Position numbers and translations under genes: made by a program
Notes under the pieces: generated by a model
What the model was told of the DNA's origin: nothing
Seen by the model: the letters and a program-made list of their open reading frames with translations, nothing else
Database searches by the model: none
Assembly: GCA_045656345.1 (NCBI GenBank)
Contig: JAZOQZ010000105.1
Location: 1-13,076 of the forward strand
Direction: 5' to 3'
Length of the DNA stretch: 13,076 bases
Source: SIG452 sp045656345
Lineage (GTDB): Bacteria; Bacillota; Clostridia; UMGS1840
In this document: positions 6,993 to 13,076 of the stretch, in pieces
Layout: every line of letters begins with the position of its first letter
How positions within the stretch are numbered: position 1 is the stretch's first letter

Positions 6993-7646
6993 TTATTCTT
7001 CCGGCAGAACCAGTTCTGCAATCAGCCATTTGCCGTCAACCTTCTGCAGACGAAGTTCCACTGTGTTTTCCACATAGGTCAGGTTTTCGCTTCGTTTTGC
7101 ATAGTCCATATCTGTTACCTGCAAATACACAGCGCTGAATTCTTCAGGAGAAAGCGTAGCCTTTGCGGTTGCCTCGTCCATACCGCAGGCACTTATAAAC
7201 AGTTCATTACGATATGTAGTCAGCTCTTCTCCGTAGGAAGGCATATTTGCATCTGCATTGGGGTATCCGTAGGTGATCAAAGCAGTTGCCGTATCTCCCA
7301 AAACTTTGATGTCCCATCCGCAGTATTTCATCTGCTGGGCACCCATCTGGTAGTATTTCTTTTCAATTTCTAAGTATTTTTCAATATCCTCTAACACCAG
7401 ATCTCCCTGCTCCACATAAATGCCCAAGGCATTTCTGAGCATCGTTTCTGTGTCTTCCAAAGGATAAGTGGGTGTCACACAACTGCTCATTGTTGTTAAG
7501 TCCCAGTTGTAATACGCAGTGTCATAGGTCATAATCACTTCTTTGATTGCCTGCTCATCTTCCGGAGAAGCCGGAACAGGAGCTGCACAACCTGCCAGCA
7601 ACAGACAAGATAGCACAATCAATAAAATATTTTTTAATAATTTCAT
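6993..7646 (-). CDS. Putative lipoprotein, paralog B (possible NTF2-like fold)
   Basis: 217 residues. Signal MKLLKNILLIVLSCLLLAGC with lipobox LAGC and lipidated Cys20. The mature part begins with a short Pro/Ala linker and then DEQAIKEVIMTYDTAYYNWDLTTM, clearly parallel to paralog A. The two share the order of elements throughout (helical start, EDLEK/EDIEKYLEIEKK helix, GDTA strand, the 20-residue block at 154-173, and a terminal VELRLQKVDGKWLI strand), so this is a tandem duplication. The gap to paralog A is 12 nt. The ATG is preceded by AAGGAG with a 9-nt spacer; a short CTCC-AAAA-GGAG hairpin could partly hide that site. Function unknown; anchoring at the cell surface is inferred from the lipobox. 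Confidence 0.82.
   Translation of the reverse strand: MKLLKNILLIVLSCLLLAGCAAPVPASPEDEQAIKEVIMTYDTAYYNWDLTTMSSCVTPTYPLEDTETMLRNALGIYVEQGDLVLEDIEKYLEIEKKYYQMGAQQMKYCGWDIKVLGDTATALITYGYPNADANMPSYGEELTTYRNELFISACGMDEATAKATLSPEEFSAVYLQVTDMDYAKRSENLTYVENTVELRLQKVDGKWLIAELVLPEE
7128..7187 (-). repeat. Near-identical 60-bp block, copy in paralog B
   Basis: Partner of 6477-6536. It encodes residues 154-173 of paralog B, identical in protein to the other copy. Confidence 0.9.
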
Positions 7647-7683
7647 AAGGTCAGTCTCCTTTTGGAGTGTTCAGAATAAAAGT

Positions 7684-7818
7684 GCGTTTTATCATTACGC
7701 TTCTCAAGGTGCGGAGAAAATGATGCAAAATGGAGAAACCGAACCCACAGGGGTTATCCGAAGCCGTACCTATGTGTACGGCGAGCGATGAGGTTCATCC
7801 ATTTGGCGCATTTTATCA
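7684..7818. repeat. Structured intergenic element between metY and the lipoproteins
   Basis: About 135 bp with layered symmetry. An 11-bp direct repeat GCRTTTTATCA bounds it (7684-7694 and 7808-7818). A long imperfect inverted repeat pairs 7714-7740 with 7792-7818. Within it are two hairpin arms: AACCC/GGGTT (7742-7746 with 7751-7755) and GCCGTAC/GTACGGC (7763-7769 with 7776-7782). Together they fold as a three-way junction. The 7714-7724 strand can instead pair with 7691-7705. The + strand also reads as a peptide ending YVYGER, then continues after a one-base shift. No U-tract follows, so it is not a plain terminator. It may be a dispersed repeat, a small MITE, or a structured RNA; the sequence alone does not decide. 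Confidence 0.6.
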
Positions 7819-7823
7819 AACCA

Positions 7824-9104
7824 TTAAATCTGAGCGAGTGCCTGCTTAATATCATCTAAAATATCGTTCACATTTTCCAAGCCCACAGAGAATCTTACCA
7901 TACCTGCATCAATGCCTGCAGCAACCAACTGTTCGTCGGTTAACTGACGATGCGTTTCAGAAGCCGGATGGAGCACGCAGGTGCGGATATCCGCAACGTG
8001 CACCTCGTTGGAAGCAAGTTTTAAAGAATCCATAAATTTCATTGCGGTTTCTCTGCCGCCTTTGATAACAAAGGAAATAACGCCACTGCAACCGGACAGA
8101 TATTTTTTACCCAGTTCATAACCTGCATCCCCTTCTAAGCCGGGATAGGTGATGCTTTCGATTTTATCGGAATCTTTCAAGAAATTTGCCACAACCATTG
8201 CATTTTCGCAATAACGCTGCATACGGATTGCTAAAGTTTCCAAGCCCATATTCAAAAGGAATGCGGAATGGGCAGCGGGATACACACCGAAGTCTCTCAT
8301 CAGCTGCATTCTTGCTTTGATGATATAAGCAGCTTTTCCGTAGGTTTCAGTGTAGGAAATGCCGTGATAGGTGATGTCGGGTTCCACCAGTTCGGGGAAA
8401 TTTCCGTTGGTCCAGTCAAAATTACCGCTATCCACGATAACACCGCCCACCTGAACTGCGTGACCGTCCATATATTTGGAGGTGGAATGAATTACGATAT
8501 CTGCACCGAATTCAAAAGGACGGCACAGCACGGGAGTTGCGAAGGTGTTGTCCACAATCAAGGGAACGCCGTGTTTATGGGCAATGTTTGCGAATCTTTC
8601 GATATCTAAAACGGTTAAAGCAGGGTTTGCGATGGTTTCGCCGAATACTGCTTTGGTGTTGGGTTTGAATAATTTGTCAATTTCTTCATCAGTTGCCCCC
8701 TTGGGGATAAAGATACATTCAATGCCCAGTTTTTTCAGGGTATAGGAGAACAAGTTCACGGTGCCGCCGTAGATTTCGGTGGTGCTTAAGAAGCTGTCCC
8801 CTGCCTGACAGATATTTAAAATAGAAAGCAAAGTTGCCGCCTGACCGGAGGAGGTACACATTGCACCCACGCCGCCTTCCATTTCGGCAATTTTATTTTC
8901 CACAGCCATAACAGTGGGGTTTGCAAAACGGGAATAAATTAAGGATTTTGTAGGTTCATCAAATACAGACGCTACTTCCTCGGTAGAATCGTACACATAA
9001 GTAGTACTCTGCACAATGGGAACCACACGGGGTTCTGTATTTTTCGGGGTATAGCCTGAATGCAGACATTTTGTTTCAATTTTCATATTTTTGCTGTTTT
9101 CCAT
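7824..9104 (-). CDS. metY: O-acetylhomoserine aminocarboxypropyltransferase/sulfhydrylase
   Basis: 426 residues, PLP-dependent enzyme of the Cys/Met metabolism family. It replaces the acetyl group of O-acetylhomoserine with sulfide or methanethiol, giving homocysteine or methionine plus acetate. The PLP lysine is Lys210 in HSTSKYMDGH. Asp185 in IVDNTFATP contacts the pyridine ring, and YSRFANPT (57-64) and the SSGQAA phosphate-binding segment (85-90) are intact. The length of about 426 and the Gly-rich MDGHAVQVGG stretch favour MetY over MetB or MetC. The ATG is only 2 nt after the eutP-like stop, with its AAAGGA site inside that gene, so the two are translationally coupled. The N-terminal extension before the conserved part is very short, so no microcompartment-targeting peptide is evident. 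Confidence 0.92.
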   Translation of the reverse strand: MENSKNMKIETKCLHSGYTPKNTEPRVVPIVQSTTYVYDSTEEVASVFDEPTKSLIYSRFANPTVMAVENKIAEMEGGVGAMCTSSGQAATLLSILNICQAGDSFLSTTEIYGGTVNLFSYTLKKLGIECIFIPKGATDEEIDKLFKPNTKAVFGETIANPALTVLDIERFANIAHKHGVPLIVDNTFATPVLCRPFEFGADIVIHSTSKYMDGHAVQVGGVIVDSGNFDWTNGNFPELVEPDITYHGISYTETYGKAAYIIKARMQLMRDFGVYPAAHSAFLLNMGLETLAIRMQRYCENAMVVANFLKDSDKIESITYPGLEGDAGYELGKKYLSGCSGVISFVIKGGRETAMKFMDSLKLASNEVHVADIRTCVLHPASETHRQLTDEQLVAAGIDAGMVRFSVGLENVNDILDDIKQALAQI

Positions 9105-9106
9105 TT

Positions 9107-9562
9107 TTATGAAATCCTTTCCGGTATTTTTTTGGTATCCTGCGCCAGATATTCCATCAGCGCATCTATCCCCTCGCCCGTGTAAGAACTTATGGGGAAA
9201 ATTTTATCACAACCTGCCAGGCGAAGCCAGTTTTCTGCCTGAAGAACGTTGGCATTTTCGTGATCACATTTGGTGATGATGCCGATCACCTCACGGTTTG
9301 CCGCCGCCGTAACACAGGGAGGATACAAGGAATATGGCTCAGTGGCGCTCATTAAAAGGCCTATCACATCTGCTTCATAGGAATAAAGCGCTAATGCACG
9401 TCCTAAACCTTTGGTCTGGGCATATTCGCCGGGAGTGTCGATAATCACGTCGTGATAATTGATATACTGAGTTTTATGATAATGAAGATTTTCGCCACGA
9501 AGAGCCTGGGTTAAGGTGGTTTTTCCGCTTTCACTTCTGCCCACCAACATCATTTTTCTCAT
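9107..9562 (-). CDS. EutP/PduV-family small GTPase-like protein
   Basis: 151 residues. The P-loop is GRSESGKT (8-15), the switch/G3 motif is DTPGEY (42-47), G4 is TKCD (97-100, in place of NKxD), and a G5-like SSYTGEG lies at 125-131. This set and the length identify the EutP/PduV family found with ethanolamine and propanediol microcompartments. Salmonella EutP has reported acetate kinase activity, and PduV associates with microcompartments. Its neighbours are a EutS-like shell protein upstream (gap 14 nt) and metY downstream (gap 2 nt). No ethanolamine or propanediol enzymes are present in the window. The family call is firm; the function here is open. MetY releases acetate, which makes an acetate-related role a tempting but untested idea. 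Confidence 0.9.
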   Translation of the reverse strand: MRKMMLVGRSESGKTTLTQALRGENLHYHKTQYINYHDVIIDTPGEYAQTKGLGRALALYSYEADVIGLLMSATEPYSLYPPCVTAAANREVIGIITKCDHENANVLQAENWLRLAGCDKIFPISSYTGEGIDALMEYLAQDTKKIPERIS

Positions 9563-9576
9563 AGAATGCTCCCTCT

Positions 9577-9954
9577 TTAGGTTTTGGTGATTTCACAAAC
9601 CACGCAACCTAAATGCGTCTGACAGTAATCAGCAATGGCTCTTAAGGAAGAATCCACATCTGCCACTCTGCCGGTTACAATGAGAGTGCCGGAAAAACGG
9701 TCCACAAACCCCAATTCCACATTGGAGGTTTTGGTGGCAATATCTCCTGCAATAATGGCAATTTCCGCAGGGCAAATGGTTAAAATACCAATTGCAGAAC
9801 GGGAATAATCCACCGCAGGATTTAAACCCAGCTTCTGATAAATCACCGGGTCAGGATTGGCAATAATATGTGCTAACGTAATTTGTTTTCCGGGAACAGT
9901 TTCCTGCACGATACGCAGTTTTTCCTGCTCGGAAATCATTTTCTGAAAGTCCAT
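9577..9954 (-). CDS. EutS/PduU-like bacterial microcompartment shell protein
   Basis: 125 residues from the ATG at 9952-9954, which has AAGGAG with a 7-nt spacer. The frame is open further upstream, to ATG 10000-10002 and TTG 10006-10008, but neither has a ribosome site and both lie within about 14 nt of the predicted transcription start. The sequence has the EutS/PduU pattern: RIVQETVPGKQITLAHIIANP near the N-terminus (the permuted first strand that forms a small beta-barrel on the hexamer), then the BMC core with AIGILTICPAEIAIIAGDIA and LGFVDRFSGTLIVTGRVADVDSSL. EutS-type proteins form hexamers in microcompartment shells. No other shell protein or vertex pentamer is in the window. It heads a transcript with a EutP-like gene and metY. 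Confidence 0.9.
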   Translation of the reverse strand: MDFQKMISEQEKLRIVQETVPGKQITLAHIIANPDPVIYQKLGLNPAVDYSRSAIGILTICPAEIAIIAGDIATKTSNVELGFVDRFSGTLIVTGRVADVDSSLRAIADYCQTHLGCVVCEITKT

Positions 9955-10020
9955 ACACAGACTCCTTCTTTCATACGGGTTTTTGAAAACATAGGTCTCC
10001 ATTTTCAAATATACACAGTC

Positions 10021-10049
10021 AGTATAGCATATTTTTATAAAAATTACAA
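10021..10049 (-). promoter_or_regulatory. Extended -10 promoter of the EutS-EutP-metY transcript
   Basis: -35 TTGTAA (complement of 10044-10049), 17-nt spacer, and TGC-TATACT with the -10 at the complement of 10021-10026; the TG one base before it gives an extended -10. Transcription should start near 10014. The leader of about 60 nt can pair TTTGAAAA with TTTTCAAA around a 12-nt loop. Confidence 0.75.
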
Positions 10050-10099
10050 TAGGTTGCCAAGATTTTTTTACAAATTATTTTAATTTCTCAGAAAAAAAC

Positions 10100-10129
10100 T
10101 TGACACACTCCCCCTCCACTTGGTAAAAT
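10100..10129 (+). promoter_or_regulatory. Sigma-A promoter of pncA-nadE
   Basis: Perfect -35 TTGACA (10100-10105), an 18-nt C-rich spacer, and -10 TAAAAT (10124-10129). It faces away from the EutS promoter; the two -35 boxes are about 50 bp apart in a shared intergenic region of 240 bp. Confidence 0.8.
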
Positions 10130-10194
10130 ATAGAAAAATCGTATGATTTTTTTGAAACAGGGCAAAAATCCGTCAGGAAGAAGGAATCAGAATA

Positions 10195-10719
10195 ATGAAA
10201 AACTTATTGATTGTGGTAGATATGCAAAAGGATTTTGTGGATGGTGCTTTGGGCACTCCCGAAGCAGCTGCCATTGTGGAAAATGTCTGCAACAAAATCC
10301 GCCAATTTGAAGGGGATATCATCGTCACTTACGATACCCACCAAGAAAACTATATGGGTACAAGAGAAGGAAAGTTTTTACCTGTGCCCCACTGCATCAA
10401 AGGAACTCCCGGTTGGGAACTGGATGCTAAGGTGCAGGCGGCATTAAGCGAAAAAAGATACCAAGTGATAGAAAAACCCACATTTGGCTCGGTCACGCTC
10501 CCCGAATATGTGAGAAAGCACTATTCTCTTTCGGATTTATCCATTGAACTCGTCGGTCTTTGCACCGATATTTGCGTGGTGTCCAATGCGCTTCTTTTAA
10601 AAGCCCATTTCACCGAAACAGATATTGCGGTGGATTCCTCCTGTTGTGCAGGGGTAACCCCCGAAAGTCACAATGCAGCACTAACCACTATGAAAATGTG
10701 TCAGATTACAGTAAAATAA
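10195..10719 (+). CDS. pncA: Nicotinamidase-type cysteine hydrolase (isochorismatase fold)
   Basis: 174 residues. The catalytic triad of the family is Asp9 in LIVVDMQKDF, Lys94 in EKPTFGS, and Cys127 in GLCTDICV. Asp47 and His49 (YDTHQENY) and His66 (PVPHCIKGT) match the metal site of nicotinamidases, which argues for nicotinamidase over other isochorismatase-fold enzymes. It would hydrolyse nicotinamide to nicotinate and ammonia for NAD salvage. The start follows AAGGA (10181-10185) with a 9-nt spacer. It is followed after 15 nt by nadE, which fits a shared NAD role and also supports the substrate assignment. It is somewhat shorter than E. coli PncA. Confidence 0.82.
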   Translation: MKNLLIVVDMQKDFVDGALGTPEAAAIVENVCNKIRQFEGDIIVTYDTHQENYMGTREGKFLPVPHCIKGTPGWELDAKVQAALSEKRYQVIEKPTFGSVTLPEYVRKHYSLSDLSIELVGLCTDICVVSNALLLKAHFTETDIAVDSSCCAGVTPESHNAALTTMKMCQITVK

Positions 10720-10734
10720 AAGGCGGTAATAATC

Positions 10735-11466
10735 ATGTTCGATGTAAAAAAAGTAACAGAAGACTGTGTCCGTTGGATTCAGGATTTTTTCAAAAACAAC
10801 GGTCCCGACTGCAACGCAGTTGTTGGGATTTCAGGTGGCAAGGACTCTTCCATTGCGGCGGCACTTTGTGTAAAAGCGCTGGGTAAAGACAGAGTAATCG
10901 GTGTACTGATGCCTCAGGGTGAACAGCACGATATTGATATGGCGTACCTTTTGGTCAATCACCTAGGTATCAAGCGGTATGAAGTGAATATCAAAGAAAC
11001 AGCAGAATCCCTTTTAAAGGCATTTCCCAAAGAACTCGCCCCTACTCCCCAAACCATCCAGAATATCCCTCCCAGACTCCGTATGACCACCTTATATGCG
11101 GTGTCTCAAAGCTTAAACGGCAGAGTGTGCAACACCTGTAACCTATCGGAGGATTGGGTTGGCTATTCCACCCGTTACGGTGATTCCGTAGGCGATTTTT
11201 CGCCCCTTTCCCATTTAACCGTGACCGAATTAAAACAAATCGGGCATTATATTGATCTTCCCAAGGAACTGGTGGAAAAAACGCCCATTGACGGTCTTTG
11301 CGGAAAAACTGACGAAGAAAATTTAGGCTTCACCTATGCAGAATTAGACCGCTATATCCGCACCGGCGAAATCGACAATCCCGATACTAAGGCGCTGATT
11401 GACAGAAAGCATCAGATGAATCTGTTTAAGCTGGAATTGATGCCTTCCTTTAAACCCAACTTCTAA
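10735..11466 (+). CDS. nadE: NAD synthetase, ammonia-dependent type
   Basis: 243 residues. It adenylates and amidates nicotinate adenine dinucleotide to NAD. The N-type ATP pyrophosphatase loop is GISGGKDSS (31-39). Later blocks are also typical: PPRLRMTTLYAVSQ, NTCNLSEDWVGYSTRYGD, and KTPIDGLCGKTDEENLGFTYAELD. There is no N-terminal nitrilase-like glutaminase domain, so the nitrogen source should be ammonia, which nicotinamidase from the preceding gene releases. The common Ser in the NTSNLSE-type motif is Cys here. The ATG has an AAAGGCGG site upstream. It is the last gene of its transcript. Confidence 0.93.
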   Translation: MFDVKKVTEDCVRWIQDFFKNNGPDCNAVVGISGGKDSSIAAALCVKALGKDRVIGVLMPQGEQHDIDMAYLLVNHLGIKRYEVNIKETAESLLKAFPKELAPTPQTIQNIPPRLRMTTLYAVSQSLNGRVCNTCNLSEDWVGYSTRYGDSVGDFSPLSHLTVTELKQIGHYIDLPKELVEKTPIDGLCGKTDEENLGFTYAELDRYIRTGEIDNPDTKALIDRKHQMNLFKLELMPSFKPNF

Positions 11467-11474
11467 AAAAGCAT

Positions 11475-11511
11475 AAAAAAAGGTTGAATCAATTGGATTC
11501 AACCTTTTTTT
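11475..11511. terminator. Bidirectional intrinsic terminator between nadE and the permease gene
   Basis: Perfect 16-bp inverted repeat: seven A plus GGTTGAATC (11475-11490) and GATTCAACC plus seven T (11496-11511), around a 5-nt loop. It lies just after the nadE stop and 17 nt beyond the stop of the convergent permease gene, so it can end both transcripts. Confidence 0.95.
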
Positions 11512-11528
11512 GTTTGACATTATTAATT

Positions 11529-13001
11529 TTAATACAGGGTGTTTTTGTCCTGTTTGAAGATAGCAGAACACAGAAAACCGGCCGCTGCTACAATCACGGG
11601 AATCAGAATCACAGGCAGAGAGGACAATAAAGGAATTGTCTTCATTCCGTTTGACATTGCCATCTGATTTGCTAGTTCAGATTCTTTTATCAAACGCATT
11701 ACCAGATAGGAAATAGTGTGAAGCTCGGGATCTGTCACCATAACCAATGTGCTTGTAATATCCCCGAAGAAATATGCAAACAGCATCACAAAGCCACACA
11801 AGAAAACAGCCAGATCTTTTTTAATGCTGCGTTCCTGATAGGTTGCGCAGGTCATCAGCAATGCAATCACAGGTACCATATTTAAATTGTATAATACCAC
11901 GCCTCTTACTGTATCCAATGCACCCAAACCGTGAATCAAAATATATGTTCCGATTAAGTGATTACCGGTAAAGCAGAGCACCATCAGTGCAATAAAACCG
12001 GTGCCACACACTGCATTCCGGGCAAGAATTGCCAATCCCCAGGAAATTCCTGCAACCAATACTGCAGAACCAAATGCCATAATAAATCCGTTGAAATAAC
12101 CAAAGGAAACTGCAGGATAATCCAATGTGGGGAACAAAGAAGAACCTGTCACAAGCACAACGATAAAAATCAACGCAGGAATGACAGCGGAAATGGAAAA
12201 CAATGCGAATCCGCTGGAACTTCCTTGTACCCGGATTCTCTGAGTGTCTTTTTTACAGTGTATAAACATCAAAAGCAGGCATCCTAAAACTGCAGGGATG
12301 AACTGGATTACAGACTGCATCACTTCAATCGCAGATACCGCAGAGTAATCGCCACCCATAATACCGTGACGGTATATGATAGTAGCTAACGTTTCAGAAT
12401 CCAGCTGAGTAAATGCATTCTGCAAACCAAAAATAGAGGCAAAATCAGGCGACAGAATGAAAGCCAGTTTTAAAGCGACATAAATCAGCAGACATTTGGT
12501 TCCTTCCTTGATGGCATCGCCACGCAGGAAGAAAGCCAATAAGCTGAATAGTCCGGCAAACCGTAAACCACCAATAATTGCTGCACAAAACTTGGTAAAA
12601 TGAGCAGATCCAATCAGCATTTTTACGGGAATTATGTTGCAAATCATCATCACGGGCAAAATCGCGGGCAAAGAAAATGCCAGTGCCACTGCACCCTTTG
12701 CATACTGGTTTTTGATGCTGATAATGGATACAGAGGCCAAAAACACATACAGTGCTCCCACCACTGCGCCAATGATACTGATAAGAATGGTGTTTTTCAA
12801 AGCGAACACAATTTCAGGATCGCGGAAGAAATTTTCAAAATGTTTGATTCCGGCACTGGAGCTTCCTAACAATCCGTCTACAGGACGAAAATTCGTTACA
12901 CTTAAGATCAGTGTATACAGGCCGGGCAAAAGAAACAGCGCAGCAGCCACCCAGATAAACACACTGCATAAAGTTCGTGTAGTGCTGTTGGTATTATTCA
13001 C
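11529..13001 (-). CDS. ABC-transporter permease-like membrane protein, probable two-half fusion
   Basis: 490 residues from a GTG at 12999-13001, supported by AGGAGG (complement of 13010-13015) with an 8-nt spacer. I count about 12 hydrophobic segments (near 11-33, 70-94, 103-125, 137-159, 168-184, 229-248, 264-287, 303-328, 333-357, 367-387, 396-415, 462-483). The N-terminal half resembles LplB/MalF-type carbohydrate permeases: the GIKHFENFFRDPEIVFALKNT entry, and TLATIIYRHGIMGGDYSAVSAIEVMQS before the last helix of that half. The EAA loop that docks the ATPase is not recognisable; the corresponding region (about 158-175) is short and divergent. The C-terminal half looks like a second, more diverged permease unit. 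Its own promoter and terminator make it a single-gene unit. Substrate unknown. Confidence 0.75.
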   Translation of the reverse strand: MNNTNSTTRTLCSVFIWVAAALFLLPGLYTLILSVTNFRPVDGLLGSSSAGIKHFENFFRDPEIVFALKNTILISIIGAVVGALYVFLASVSIISIKNQYAKGAVALAFSLPAILPVMMICNIIPVKMLIGSAHFTKFCAAIIGGLRFAGLFSLLAFFLRGDAIKEGTKCLLIYVALKLAFILSPDFASIFGLQNAFTQLDSETLATIIYRHGIMGGDYSAVSAIEVMQSVIQFIPAVLGCLLLMFIHCKKDTQRIRVQGSSSGFALFSISAVIPALIFIVVLVTGSSLFPTLDYPAVSFGYFNGFIMAFGSAVLVAGISWGLAILARNAVCGTGFIALMVLCFTGNHLIGTYILIHGLGALDTVRGVVLYNLNMVPVIALLMTCATYQERSIKKDLAVFLCGFVMLFAYFFGDITSTLVMVTDPELHTISYLVMRLIKESELANQMAMSNGMKTIPLLSSLPVILIPVIVAAAGFLCSAIFKQDKNTLY

Positions 13002-13034
13002 AGAATAACCCTCCTCTTCTCATAAATTATCATC

Positions 13035-13063
13035 ATTATAGCACTTTTTTTATAAAATTGCAA
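13035..13063 (-). promoter_or_regulatory. Extended -10 promoter of the permease gene
   Basis: -35 TTGCAA (13058-13063), 17-nt spacer, and TGC-TATAAT with the consensus -10 at the complement of 13035-13040. Transcription should start near 13028, giving a leader of about 27 nt that contains the ribosome binding site. Confidence 0.85.
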
Positions 13064-13076
13064 GAAAAAAGCGAAA

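Noticed and set aside
9955..10008. Upstream start of the EutS-like gene (ATG 10000-10002 or TTG 10006-10008)
   Set aside because: There is no Shine-Dalgarno sequence and the codons almost touch the predicted transcription start; the ATG at 9952-9954 has AAGGAG and matches the family N-terminus.
12634..13008. 124-codon open frame on the + strand opposite the permease
   Set aside because: Its hydrophobic look reflects the complement of a membrane-protein gene; it has no ribosome site and ends where the permease begins.

Overview
The window looks like a chromosome segment of a Gram-positive anaerobe of the Clostridia type. It has moderately low GC, strong AGGAGG-like ribosome binding sites, consensus sigma-A promoters, U-tract terminators, lipoprotein signals and a cysteine-bearing ribosomal protein S18. 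The exact genus cannot be read from the sequence. Only pncA and nadE are on the + strand; all other genes are on the - strand. No gap between genes exceeds 300 bases, and I saw no tRNA, rRNA, CRISPR array or transposase gene.

Layout, left to right. (1) 1-1020: the rpsF-ssb-rpsR operon (S6, single-stranded DNA binding protein, S18), read leftward from a consensus promoter through an 89-nt leader with three hairpins. (2) 1045-2769: a secreted zinc metallopeptidase resembling family M30, just beyond a strong terminator and without a visible promoter. (3) 2792-6254: a lysine/diaminopimelate operon, asd-dapA-dapB, followed by a stand-alone tandem-ACT protein resembling the regulatory part of aspartokinase; promoter and terminator are both clear. 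(4) 6288-10049: a probable operon running EutS-like microcompartment shell protein, EutP-like GTPase, metY (O-acetylhomoserine sulfhydrylase), a structured intergenic element, then two paralogous lipoproteins and a terminator. (5) 10100-11511: the divergent pncA-nadE pair for NAD salvage. (6) 11529-13063: a 12-segment ABC-permease-like protein transcribed as a single-gene unit.

Most of the region is amino-acid and cofactor metabolism: aspartate semialdehyde to dihydrodipicolinate to tetrahydrodipicolinate, homocysteine or methionine formation, and nicotinate/NAD. The least ordinary parts are the isolated EutS-EutP pair tied to metY, the foldable element at 7684-7818, the lipoprotein duplication with one almost unchanged 60-bp block, the orphan ACT protein, and the lone permease with no visible ATPase or binding protein.
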